Shown: in pieces, positions 36,601-48,330 of the stretch | How the letters are laid out: each line of letters starts with the position of its first letter | Position numbering within the stretch: the stretch's first letter is position 1 | NCBI GenBank assembly: GCA_000827205.1 | Contig: KN832562.1 | Coordinates: 395,172-459,171 of the forward strand | Length of the DNA: 64,000 nt | Origin: Plicaturopsis crispa FD-325 SS-3 | Taxonomy: Eukaryota; Basidiomycota; Agaricomycetes; Amylocorticiales; Amylocorticiaceae | Reading direction: 5' to 3' | Position numbers and translations under genes: made by a program | The notes under the pieces: model-generated | The model's database searches: none | What the model saw: the letters and a program-made list of their open reading frames with translations, nothing else | Told to the model about the DNA's origin: nothing

Positions 36601-38749
36601 CGAACAACTTCACGGTCACCGTTACGCGCTATCGGCGGGCACGACCGCGACTGCCACTCTGCTCAATCATGTCAATAATGTCTCTCAGATTTCTCCTGCC
36701 TGCTATCTGCACCGTTTCCCTTGCCATCGCGCTCGAACGAAAACTTCGATGCGAGCGACCTCGCCAAGGGCCCCTCTTTGCCTGTGGCCTATCGTTTTCG
36801 CCATCTGACGCGACGTGGACGCGAGAACTACTACTCGGTATCCGTGGACCTGCAGATCTATTGAGGCTTTGCCGTGAGCTTCATGTCCGATTCATCTTCC
36901 CCTGCGCTGTGTAGATGGTCTGCTCGCCGGGGTACAGAGGTGCGTCGCGTTAAATTTTTCAGGATGGCCATGTCGCTCAAGGCAGCGCCCCGTAGTGCGT
37001 TGCAGCATGGAATGATAGGACACTACAGTCTCACACGATCGTCCGTGACCTGGCCGGGGATGCGCGAGTAGAATCTCGTTAATACCCCGTAGGTACGTGC
37101 ACCCGCACTCGCTTGGTTCGCTCCAAAGATGCCCATAAAGCTAATCATACTGTACGTAGACATGCTGCAGTCGCGTGTCGCCGCTACATACGCGCCATGT
37201 CCTGACGCTAGCTGGAATGCCGAACAAGTTGCGAGCTGTCGAGCCGGCGCGCACGCCGCATGTACTCACCGCCGCGGCCGCATGCACCCACCGGCGACTC
37301 GGTTTCGCGTCCATTTAGTCACTCGGAGGACGTCTTGGTCACTCGGCGGAAATCTTACTACCAGATATGAGTCACGTCGAGAAAGGCGTACACCACGGGA
37401 TGCGCGCTCACGTTGTTGGTTGCGCGTCCAAGTACAGTGCGTGGTTGCGTCCTACCCTCAACCGCCTCACTGGAGCTTACACAGCTGTTTTGCAGTAGAT
37501 GATATTATGCGCGGTGACGCGTCTTCAACTCGCCGGACACTCGACGTCTGGCACGTCCCTCCGACGCTCGATCTACCCCATCGTCCGACGCTCGCTCTGC
37601 CCCACCGTCCGACGCTCTCTCTCTCCTACGCCATCCGACGCTCAACGTCGAGCAAGGCTTCCCACTCCCCGCAGCCGACTCGGTCTCCCCCTCCAACTGA
37701 CGATCCCACTCCCCGCACCGACTTGCGATCCTGTCACGCAGGAAAGGGCTCGGCCGTATGAGACGGGGGTCAGATTGTCCCGGTGCTGTGAGGGATTGGC
37801 ACGGGGGTATGAGGGAGCTCATAGTCTCGGGTGCACGGCTCACTCCCTCGTCTCACGCGCGGCTCACTCCTTCGTCCCACGCGCAGTTCCCTCCCTCCCT
37901 CGTCCGCGCTGCGCAATTCGCAATTTCTCTGCCGTCATCGAAGTGTAACTCTGCCGCCGTCATGCGATATTACGCTGAAGCAGCCCATGATCGCCATGCA
38001 TCGCGTCGTCTACTCCCTCCAGCTCAGCGTCGGCGCGCGCATACAGCACCAACCGTCAACGTAAACTGCCCGTACGGCACCACAATCGCAGGACAACATT
38101 GTCATCGCTGGACGGCATTGCCATCGCAGGACGCAAAACGGTATGTCCGACAGTTCCGCGTTTCTGATATATAAACTAATGTCGCTTCTCGTTTGTGTAG
38201 GTGCGGATTCGGGCTATAGCTCGTACACTTACCGTAGCACCAGCCCCGATCAATTGCGCTGCTCGGAGGTATGCGCGTGCCGATGCTACGGTCTGCGTGC
38301 TCGTCGACTCCGAAGCCTGCGTGCTCCAAAGTCTATGTGCTCGTTGACTGCAAGGTTTGCGTGCTCACCAGTTGGAGTACCCGTCCCCGTCAACCAGTCT
38401 GCCCGCGTGCTGCCAGAAAGCTAGACCCACGTTCCTTGGCCTCGTGGCCTGCCAGGACGCCGGAACCGCGTACGCTGCTAGTGACTCGACTGCGCGCGCG
38501 CCCCAGACAAAGAACTCGGTGCTCCAGTGACCCGAGCGTGGCTCGGCAGGCCACCAGAACCACACACGATGCCAGCGTGGACCCGAGCATTCGCCTCTCG
38601 CAGTCGGCAATGTGTGTGCACTGTGCAGGTCGTGCGTGCCTCGTGGAATCTTGGATGGCGGTGTGCCATCGCTATGTACAATGTATCTCCTGTCTCACCA
38701 CTGCTCGGATCCTCGTGGATGACGTATTCGTACCCTTCCCGCAAGTCAA
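33681..38749. other. Gene-poor degenerate stretch
   Basis: No gene is supported. Open frames of up to about 270 codons occur on both strands without domains or consistent splice sites. Short tandem repeats are listed separately. Confidence 0.4.
37559..37645. repeat. Short tandem repeat, 24 bp unit
   Basis: TCCGACGCTC recurs at about 37,560, 37,584, 37,608 and 37,634 with CCCCAYCG-type spacers. A second short repeat of CACGCGCGGCTCACTCC type follows at about 37,833-37,890. Spacing is too short and the spacers too similar for a CRISPR array. Confidence 0.6.
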
Positions 38750-38915
38750 CGATCGAGACGGGAATGCGCTGAGTTCTTCCATATGCGTCGAGCGCGAAAT
38801 TCCACACAAGCATGCGGCTGCCTCGAGCTGCCTTGGACCGCACCACGACGACGCTCTGTGTACTGTCCACCACCCCTGCTTGGAACACCGCTATCGAGCT
38901 TCACAACTTCAAAAA

Positions 38916-41900
38916 ATGTCTACACCTCCGACTGAGGACCCTGTCCCGAGCGACGCGAGTGCGGATATACCCTCTCATGGTCATCCAGCCTCTGCCCCAG
39001 TGCAGCAAACGGATGACCCGGGGGACGCGCAACCATCTTTGTTGCGTTCGGTAGCACTCCAGTCCTCGTCGGCCTCGAGTGAGTGCATGTTCTATGCTCG
39101 ACACTCGTGCAGATCTGACATGCTCGCAGCTCCAGATCATAGTGCCGATTACCTGTCGGCCAGAAGCACAATCTCTGTTAGCCCACTACCACCACAAACT
39201 ACACTTCCGCCTGAACCAAGCTCGTGTCAGTAATGAACAACCTGTAATTGATGACTCAGTATTGTTGATGTCATATTTTAGCCACTCCCCATCCCGTGCA
39301 ACCAGGAGACGGCCAGCCTGAGGTTGCCCTCAAACAGGATAAACCCGTCCCCAACAATCCCAACAATGATAATAATGCAGCAAAGTCCCGTAAGTCTTAT
39401 ATCGTGGTAATTGACTGCACATTATTCTTACCATGTTTCAAAAAATATAACAACAGAACATGATTACCTGGATTTTGGTGACAAGCTGACTGACAACTCA
39501 AAAGTGTGGGACCATTACCTGCTCGAGGCCAGAATCCGCGACAAAGATATGCTATCAAGCTGGTCCAGCAACATGGATGCACTTCTAACATTTGTATGTG
39601 ATTATGCTGTCCATTCTTTTTGTTGCTAAATATTGGTGTTTATAGTCAGGTCTATTCTCTGCTGTGGTGACTGCATTCATCATTGAGTTTTACAAATTGC
39701 TCCAGCCAGATCCCCAGCAAACATCCAATGCACTTTTACTGGAGATTGCCCAGTCCATTCACAATCTTGCCAATAATGTTTCCATGCCACGTGTTGTTGA
39801 CTCTCCAGCAGAGAGTCAGATAACAGGTCTCACTACCTTTGTGAACTGTGTTTGGTTTGCAAGCCTTGCTTGCACACTGGCTGTTTCCCTTTTTATCCTG
39901 CTGGTTAAGCAGGTGATTTCAGGCTTCCAGTCTAGCCTAGATGTAGGCAGCCCAAGAGACCAGGCTTATCGTCATCAGTACCGCCGTGATGCACTTTATG
40001 CATGGCATGTTCCAGATGTTGTGGATGCCTTGCCCACAATTCTTCACCTTGCATTGGGTCTTTTCTTGATTGGATTGGTAGTAGAGCTGCAGACTATCAA
40101 TGCAGCAACATTCATAACCACAACTTTACTTGTTGGATTTGTCTTGCTGTTCTACCTATTTACCACTATATCCCCATTGCTCAAGCAATCATGCCCTTAC
40201 CAGAGCCCACTATCTCTGAGAGCTTCTGCATTTGCAGAGTATGCAGTCAAAAAGACTGTATGGCCTTTGATAAAACTGGTCCATCGATGGTCCACACCTC
40301 GACCTCAATTTTTCAGAGATCTTGAGTCTCATACTGCAAGGAAAACAAGTCTCAGATCTCTGATACATAATGCAACCAAACAAACACAAATTCCTTCCAA
40401 AATTGTATCCACACATCCTCTTGAGCATGAAACAAGGGCACTGAAGGTCAATGCAGATAATCTTACAATGTCATGTGCTGCATGGTTTGGAAATGTGTCA
40501 CAGGAGCACTCTGTAGTTACATCCTTGTATAATGCAGTGATTGCTATCTCTCCACATTCTGTTGACACAGGTTCTATATGTTTTTTGAAATTGCTTGGTC
40601 AGGTTACACATCATGTATCCCAGCTTCCACTTCTGAGTTGGGACAGACATCAGCTCAAATCTCAAACTTTGTATAGAGAGGTACTGGACAATCACATAGC
40701 ATCTCTCCGCTCATTGTTTTTTCTCTCAAGACTACTAGCTCATGAAAAGGCATGTTCAGCTTCCTCCAAGACAATAAAAATTGATCAAGAGAGCTGGAGA
40801 TCTGTTATGCACAGGCTAAGACACTACACACTGAGGATTTCATATACTGTATATGCGAAGACCTTGTGCTGGGATGAAGATAGAATAAATGAAGCCTATA
40901 GCTTAGTACATTGCATCCGCTTTCATCATAACATGCTCAGTGAACATAATGGACCCATAGAATTATACGGCATAGAGAATTGGGTTAAATCTTTTGAGTC
41001 AAGAACACAGGCTGCCCATTGGGCCTTGTTCGACACAATGTCATTGTATATGATGCAGAAAAACATAGACCTGATAGAGCTCCGACAATCTGCAATTCCC
41101 TATCTAACGGCACATTGTATTGCTTCTGACATTAGGCAGAGTTTCATAATGCTCCATGCTGTGACATTAGTTGCTGGCATGCTTGCAGAGGACGACTGGA
41201 CCAAGAGGAAACAATACTACCAAGATCATAAGAAATTGCTTGACAAGGAGAAGCTAATACCCCTAATAGCATCATCCATGTCCAAGTCACTCATCTCATA
41301 TATTCATACTTGTGCATCATCATTGTGGGATAAAGAAGAGGACAGTGTCAATATGTGTGTAACAGCAATCAGCAATTACTTCACAGATGAACATGACCCT
41401 AGTGACATACTTTCTCTTATATATCTATGTGCTGAGAAAGGTTACACATCTAAACTGCTTGATACATTCCTCTCCGGTGATAGTTTCAAGCAAAGTTTAC
41501 GACTAAAGAGCCAACCCCAAGCAGCAAATATCATTTATGCTACAAAGCTGTGTACTGCAATTAGTACTAGCTACAAACCCTACGATGTCTCTTGCACAGG
41601 CCTGTATTCAGACAGTTTTCTTCAGTTTCATTGTCTTCTACAGAATATTGATATGTGGCAATATGCAGAAAGCATTGAGGAAGTACACAAAAACTTGATA
41701 AATGCTATCATATCATATTGTGCATCATTCTTAGTGCATGGTAATATACCCAGAGATCTGAGCATAAGAATTTGCATAGAAGTCATTACGGGAATTAAAC
41801 TAGATTTTTATAAAAACACTGTAGACAGGATAGAAGAAGTCAATATCAAGCTAGTATGGCTTTACTTATCCAGTCATACCAACTTTTTGGAGGCAATGTC

Positions 41901-42303
41901 CCACTACTTGCAATCTGAGGGTGTGAATGTTGAAGCTTTATATATTTGGACAAAGTTCCTGGAAAAGCCATGGACAGTGGATTGTAACCTTGAAAACCAA
42001 GATATTATTATCAGTTGTATTCAAGAATCAGTCCTAACCATGGATAAAATTCTTGGATCAGATCATGAGCATTACTGGCCATTGTCAAGAAAAATGCTTA
42101 TGTATCAGAGAGTCTGCCTGCATGATATGATAGAGCCTCCAGATGTTCCTCATGGATGGCAAATGCATCATGAGCCTGATAAGATGAATTACAGTTTTCA
42201 AAAAGTATGGTTTTCACGTCACAATGGAAACACAAATACAGAAGAAATTTCTGAAGACCTGCCTCCAGAGGTGATCCAACCTTTTGCTAAACCTGCACCC
42301 TGA
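38916..42303 (+). CDS. DUF6535 family membrane protein, copy 3 (intact)
   Basis: Exons are 38916-39078, 39130-39225, 39282-39389, 39457-39593 and 39646-42303, giving 1,053 aa. Residues 1-120 are Pro/Ser-rich and probably disordered. The DUF6535 region follows: VWDHYLLEARIRDKDMLSSW, NNMDALL-type NMDALLTF, then SGLFSAVVTAFIIEFYKLLQ from residue 169. Hydrophobic segments lie at about 233-259, 300-317 and 323-346. The rest, about 700 residues, is mainly helical with many Leu/Ile and resembles HEAT/ARM-like solenoids, though no repeat unit can be proved by eye. It ends with the family block LHDMIEPPDVPHGW, VWFSRH and ISEDLPPEV. The domain has no known function; a membrane-anchored protein with a cytosolic helical domain is the simplest reading. 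The first intron (51 bp) is stop-free and a multiple of three, so it could also be retained. A MAG-like gene is convergent. Confidence 0.82.
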
Positions 42304-43191
42304 ATTCCTTGAAACTGTGCAACATTCATCTTCTCAATACCACTGAAGCTTTGTCAATTGTTTTCTCTGTAAAAAATTCCGCTTTATATCAATGTTTGCT
42401 TCTTGCTTTTTGGCCCTTGTTAGTTTGTGATCTGCTGTTCTAACTCCTGCCTCTTTGACTAGTAGTATGTTATTTAATTGAAAAAGCCTTTGTTTGCTTT
42501 GTATGAGAGGCTGTGAGGTCCCAGTTGATAGTCGAAGTCTTGATTATCAATAGAGGGGACACACTAGAAGTTACCGAGAATGTAGAGCTTAGGAATTCGA
42601 GTATTCGATAGTAACAAGCTGTGATTCAAAGAACTTGGGGAAAATACATGAGAAAAGTACTAAGGTATATAAGTACTAGGGAATTCGGAGCCGGGGCAGG
42701 TGAATGAATACATGAGGACGTCGGGAATGACTAGGTATGACTCGAGAGAGTCCATACGAGTCATAATATCTTACGGGGTTATTGACTTGCGGTGCGGGTG
42801 AGCCGTATGGTGAGAGGCAGCGAGGCGGCGGCGCGGCGTGCGCCGCATGTTGCGATGTCAGGATGTTATTGAGTCGGTGCCCTTACAGAGGCCCACACTG
42901 TTGTATCTAACTACCACTTGGTATTTGTTTGCCTTGTAGTTGATCTCAAGGGCAGATGTCAATGCAAAAGTAGTTATCATATTCAATGAGTAGTAAGTAG
43001 CAGTAATGCTAAGGTAAGGGTATCACCATGCATCCAAGAAGCTAGTAAGTAGCAAATGTCCGACATAAGCAAATCAAATCAAGTCGTAAGAAGTCCACGT
43101 CCACGTCAATATCAAAGTCCATTGTAAGTATCTCCCCTCCAGTCATTGAAGGAATTTCAAAGGTAACCATGCACACCTGTTGAGCATGCAC
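42304..43191. other. Convergent 3' region between DUF6535 copy 3 and MAG-like gene A
   Basis: It is collinear with 54,344-54,873 except for the solo LTR at 42,512-42,887. AGTAAGTAGCAGTAATGCTA is shared by both copies. No other gene is seen. Confidence 0.5.
42512..42887. mobile_element. Solo LTR of a retrotransposon, 376 bp
   Basis: It begins TGTGAGGTCCCAG and ends GCCCTTACA, the usual TG...CA ends, and is bordered by the 5 bp direct repeat GAGGC (42,507-42,511 and 42,888-42,892). The matching place in the other duplicate (54,558-54,562) has a single GAGGC and no insert, so this is a clean filled/empty pair. An internal TATATAAG at 42,666-42,673 fits an LTR promoter. The TG..CA ends and 5 bp duplication suit Ty3/gypsy or Ty1/copia elements. 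Confidence 0.88.
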
Positions 43192-46100
43192 TCACAGACC
43201 CACAAGAGCAACCACCACCCCTACCACCGCGAGCAGCACCTGCCCACCCATCACCACCATCACACCCCGCGCGCCATTCGAAGTCGGTGTAGCCGATGCG
43301 CCGGAGCTCGAGCCAGTGGGTGTGGGCGTGGTGGTGGCGGAGGCTGTGGATTTACCCTGTGCATCCAATCTCGCAAGGCAGTGTCCTCGAAGCATGTGCA
43401 CCAAACACAAAGGATGAAGAAACGAGGCTTACGGTAGCGCTCGTCGCCGTCGACAAGATCGCCGTCCCAGAGACCGCGAGCCCATTCCCGACGGTGGCGA
43501 GCGTGCTGCACGCGCTGGAGGCGGGCGGCGCGTGCGCAGCGGGCGTCGCGGGGTCGCCCTGGAAGAAAGTTGAGGCGCTGTAGACGCCCATCGGCTGGGG
43601 GAAGGGGGACATCGGTGACATGCGGACAGAAACGCGGGAAGAGATGGGGACGTGTGACAAAACGAGGACATGTGCTCAAAAGCCCGTTGCTCGAGACACG
43701 GTGCCCGAAACACGGTGCTCAAAGACACGGTGCGCAGTGCTCGAGAAGGGGGTGCGCAACCACGGTGCCGAACGACCACAACCATATGCAACATGCCCCG
43801 CCGTGAAGCAAAAAAACACGCACCTCCCCCGCCGCCCCACTACACCTCTCAAACACACCCTGCTTATACCCTGCGCTCGGCATGTTCCACTGGCACCCCA
43901 TCTCGTCGTACACGTGCTGGCAGAACGTCGGGGCGTTCTTGGAGGAGGGGTTGCAGGCGCGGAAGCAAAACTCGGAGTCGGACATGAAGTTCTGTGGGTG
44001 GGGAGAATGAGTATGGTATGGGTGAGAGAGGAGGAAGGACAAGGGTAGCACGGAGGGTGGGAGCATGTCAACGAGATAGAGAGCAACATTTAGAAGGGAA
44101 GAGTACGTCCACGGTGGGCATGAGCGAGAGTGCGCGAGAGATGCAAGAACGCGCGAAGAATGCAAGGAAGCACGAAGCACTAGGAATACGAGAGCGCACT
44201 CCGGGGACGTGGGATGGCACCACGGACGGGCAAGAAAACGCATAAGATGGGCAAGCAAATAATATGATGGGTGGAGAAATGCAAGAGCGCAAGGCAAGGA
44301 TGCAGAGAAAAGGAAGCGCAAGACATACTGTCCACTCGTGGATCTGCTGCAACTGCCCGAACGCGCTCGAGAACACGAGCCCGCCGATCGGGTTCCCGTT
44401 GCCGTCCGCGCCTATCCACGCGTCGACACCGTTTTGGCGACGCGATTGCAGGCACACGGCAAGGGAATATGAGCGAGACGAAGAGTAGGAGCAAGCAGCA
44501 GGGCGACGCGATTTGTGGGTGATACGGCGAGTGGTAGCAAGGGATACGAGGACAAGATATCGATGAATACGACGACACGGCGATGCAATTTTGGTGATGC
44601 GGGAACGCAAGAACAAAGCAAAAGAAAAGACAGAACAGTCAGACCCAATCCTACCCCAGCAAAAAGAAACACAAAACGCACCATGCGGATCGAGCTCGCC
44701 GCCCGCGTCGCCCTTGGGCACGTTGATCTTCGTGAAATCGCCGACGCCTGCAGTGACACGTTAGCAAAGTCGTGTGGGAAGAAACGAGAGAAGGAATCAA
44801 GAGAGGGAATTGCAGAAGTAGACGTAGCTAAGGTGCACGCGCAGCAAATACAAGCGAGGATAGCGCGGACAGCACATCGAGCGTACGTGCGACCAGCACA
44901 GCACATTGAGCGTACACGCGAAAAGCACAGCAATCGTATATGCGAACGACGCGTTCGGGTAGCTGCACGGTGCAGATACAACCACGATAGACGACCATGC
45001 GACCACGGCGAGGCCACGCGAGAGCGTTTCGCAGATGATGCGCGAGGCAATACTACGACTTCCGCGCTCGCATTCGACGCACGCCTCCCCTACCACGCCT
45101 CCCACCCTCAAGGGTAGATAAAGACAACAACAAAAAATCCACCCCCAGACCGCAAAAAAAAACCGACACTCACCGACAACTTGCACCCACTCGCTCGTCT
45201 GCAAGAACTGCACACCCTTCACGGTGCCGTCCGGGATGGGCCGCGCGCCGGTGCCGTTGCGCAGGCAGTAGGCTATTTCTATGCGCTGTAGAAAAGAAAA
45301 TGGGTTAGAGAGGGGGAGGAGACACAGAGATGGGGAGGAGGGATGAAAATAGATGAGACAGGGCGGGCGGCGGCAACAAGAAGGTGAGACGGACACGATG
45401 TCGTGCACACGGGTGCGACGAGGCCACCAGATAACGCGATACGGCTCGTACTATCCAGGCGATGCGTTCGTGGGGGGTGCAGTCTTCCGTGTACGAGTGC
45501 GAACGCGAACGATGCGGCGCACGAATGCGATCGCACACTTCGCAGCGTACGAACGGAAACTCCCTAGCATACGAGCACGAGCGCGAACTCCCCCACACAC
45601 GAGCACGCTGCACGGCACGGCACGCGAACTCCTCTGCGCTAGAGCACGCGCAAGCCCTGTAGCGCGCGGACATACCCCCACTCCAACACATCCCAACCCA
45701 AACCAAAGAAACGCGAACTCACCTCAGTATTCCCAATAACGGACCCGGGGCCGGGCTCGGGCGGGGCGAAGAGGCAGAAATCGTCTACTGCGTTCACTGT
45801 GGGGCGCACGTATCAGCGTTTGACTGTGGCCGGGTTTATGGGGAGGAAGGGGAAGGATGGGAAGGAGTAGGAACGCGTCGGCAAGGACTGTAGGGTTCTG
45901 TTCGAATCATGATTGACATCGCAGCCACGACGCGCGGCGCACTCTGTGCGAACGCGTTGAGGGCTCGTGTCACGAGTAGACGCAGGGCGCGTCCCACGTC
46001 AAGTGCTAGCCCACGCCAAGAACTCGTCGACGCCCAACGCACCAATAACCAGAAAAGAACGAAACCAAACTTCAAAAAAACGAGAAACAATATTCACGAT

Positions 46101-46269
46101 ACGCATTCTGACACAACCCCGTCTGATTAAACCCCGTCCCGCACCTATTCGTTCCCGTCTGGCCCTGCTCGCTATGGTCCGGCGTGTTGGAGGGGAGGTA
46201 AGTCGCTGTGTACGTCTGTGCTTCTGCAAAGGACGTTAGGGCAATGGCGAAGAGGGCGGTAGGGAGCAT
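43192..46269 (-). CDS. MAG-like secreted GPI-anchor-type glycoprotein, copy A
   Basis: Eight exons on minus: 46269-46098, 45796-45723, 45285-45174, 44747-44682, 44411-44329, 43991-43824, 43594-43433 and 43356-43192, giving 333 aa. It resembles the proteins annotated as macrofage activating glycoprotein in Agaricomycetes, which are secreted and of unclear cell function. Signs: a signal peptide (about 1-18, ending AEA), TYTATYLPSNTPDHSEQGQ, VDDFCLFAPPEPGPGS, PKGDAGGELDPHGADGNGNP, many paired Cys (FCFRAC, FCQHVY, MGCQW), then a Ser/Thr-rich stalk and a hydrophobic C-terminus with an upstream NGA site typical of GPI attachment. Introns are long for this genome (190-437 bp for most). It shares exon structure with copy B at 54,874-57,721. 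Family naming is from memory of conserved motifs. Confidence 0.85.
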
Positions 46270-46363
46270 CGCAGGCGCAACGACGGGCGAGATGGAGCAC
46301 AAGAGAGGAGGGAAGAGAAGGACAGGGAAGGGAAGGGGACACGGGGGAGGATGGAACGCGCAG

Positions 46364-46384
46364 GGTATTTGTACGGGCGCTCAA
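46364..46384 (-). promoter_or_regulatory. Conserved core-promoter block of MAG-like gene A
   Basis: On minus, a block containing CGCCCGTACAAATACC lies about 95 bp before the ATG. The same block stands about 75 bp before the copy B ATG (57,794-57,814), while the intervening leader differs. It is the likely TATA-like element. Evidence is conservation between the duplicates only. Confidence 0.4.
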
Positions 46385-46799
46385 CGCCATTTTGGCACGG
46401 GCGTTACTAGCCGTGAGGTCCGCGCTAGTGCGATCGACAGAGGGCTGGGAAGTGACAGTACTAGTACTGATATTGATAAGGCGGTCACGGTGACACGCGC
46501 GGGCCAGGCGCGGGTGTACATAACATGGCTGCACGCGAAGGGCGAGTGGGCGAGTAAAGGATGAATGCACTGGTAAAAGGCATTTCTATAATGTTAGCTG
46601 GGCGATCGATTGTTTCAGGCGAAAAGTCGACGGTGAAAACGAGTGAACGGTGCGGCGGCGAGTTCAAGTCCGAGGAAGACGAGGGAGTCGGGCACAGCCA
46701 CCGTGCTGCATTCCGTTCCGTTGATGCCGGTTGGCATCTGTTCTCGTCCCCGCGCGTCCTCCATGCGCTTAGCCAGTTTTATTCGTTCCAGGTCTTGAA

Positions 46800-48330
46800 T
46801 GCCAGGCCTATCGCTCGCTCATCGCCCCTGTAGTCCAGGTTCTCCACAACCCTCACACGTCCTGATACTGTCGATCGCCACGTCCACTGGCATATCGTCT
46901 CAGGACTTTCGTGTACGCGTTTCCCGCTTGCTCGTGCTCCCCTGATTTTTAACGCGTTCGTTTCCAGTATCAGTGACACCAATTCTCGCCGCCAGTGGCT
47001 AAGACCCTCTTCCAAAGCGTTCGTTCTCTCGATCCTCGCGCTCGACAAACCGCTCTCGTATGCGCCCGACGAGTTTCGTTCGTGCCAGGTAGCCTCTTCT
47101 TGAATACGAGGCCTGACTCTCGCTCGTATGCGCCGCTCACAGTCTTCGTAATCCATCGCATTCCTCGACGCGGCCGAACGTCTTCATTCTGTCGATTGTC
47201 GCGTCCGTGATACTCCAAGTCCTTGGTGGTACTGTATAGTACGCCTGCGCGACCCGTCGTTAGCCCGTATGCGCCGTACCCCTGCGTTCCAGTTCTGTCT
47301 TGTCCCTCCCGCAGCCTTGCACCCTCGGTCGTCGCGTCCTTGTCACCTGAAGACTTTCACAGTACGCATATCCCGCTCGCTCGTTCTCCTCCAGTTTTTA
47401 TTTGCTGACGCGTTTTCTTTGGGTATCAGCGACCCCGATTCCTGCTTCTGGCAGCCCTTGCTCTCGAAAACATGGCCGGTTTTTCTTGCGCATCACCTAA
47501 CCGTTTGGGCGCGTCCTCGTCAGAAGTTCGTCGATCCTGCCCTGCACGCGCTCGACCAGCCACCGCCCTCTCGTTGCGACACCACTTCTAGTAACCCTGG
47601 TACACCCGACACTCGACCCCAGCGACGACGAGAGCAGCTCGCCGTCGTGCCCATCCAGACCGGGCTTCCAGTGTGTACATTTCTTCTTTGCTTTTGGTGT
47701 GAGCTGACTGTGAACAGGCCCTTTCGCGCACCACGACGACGATGACAGTTCAACTTTGAGCCCCGTCGTCCCGTCTATCGTGCTCACTCGTCCACCGCAG
47801 CGTAACCGGCTCATGATTCTACTCGTCCAATGACCACGCATCGACCACCACACTTCACGCCACGCATAAGCCCTTTGCGTCCGCCCGTGCTCAGGCTCTT
47901 CGTCGTCCCCGTCCGCTCAGTCTGCGTCTCACGTCGCGCTCCCTCGTATGCCCCACACTTTATTCGTGATCCCTGCAGTCCAGGTCCACCACGTTACCGT
48001 GTCCCTGGCACATCTTCCTGGCGTAGATCATCACATTACGTCTGATGCCTCGAGAAGTTGTAGTACGCCATCGCGACCCGTCGCTGGGACGTATGCGCCC
48101 CACATCCTGCGGTCCAGGTCCACCGCGTACCTCACCTCGTGCATCCCTGTCCCGTCGACAGTCACGTCTTTACCACCTCCTACTTTGGTGGTACGCATCC
48201 CACTCACTCGTTCTCCCTTAAGCTTATCACTGACGCGTTTGTTGTATGTAGCATCAGCGGCCCCGGCTCTGACGAAAACGCTCGTCCGAGAATACGCGTA
48301 CGGTCGGCTCTTTTTGCGCACCCGCCCGTC
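46800..48330. repeat. Degenerate repeat family with a recurring VDLDxR-type motif (minus strand)
   Basis: Two linked motifs recur: a block around GTCCAGGTCCACC (about 46,830, 47,985 and 48,112) and a block around TGACGCGTTTGTT...GTATCAGCGACCCC (about 46,950, 47,405 and 48,230). On minus the first block reads VVDLDCRD or AVDLDRRMWGAY and similar. The same family occurs in unit 4. Spacing is irregular (about 100 to 850 bp). It could be a decayed array of a small gene or exon; stops break every copy. Confidence 0.45.

Noticed and set aside
37559-37645. Evenly spaced repeats that resemble a CRISPR array
   Set aside because: Unit of 24 bp including the spacer, spacers alike, eukaryotic context. 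It is an ordinary short tandem repeat.
46172-46570. Longer N-terminal frames upstream of the MAG-like start codons (also at 57,284-57,868)
   Set aside because: They read through the conserved promoter block; the internal ATG directly precedes a proper signal peptide in both copies, so the shorter starts are preferred.
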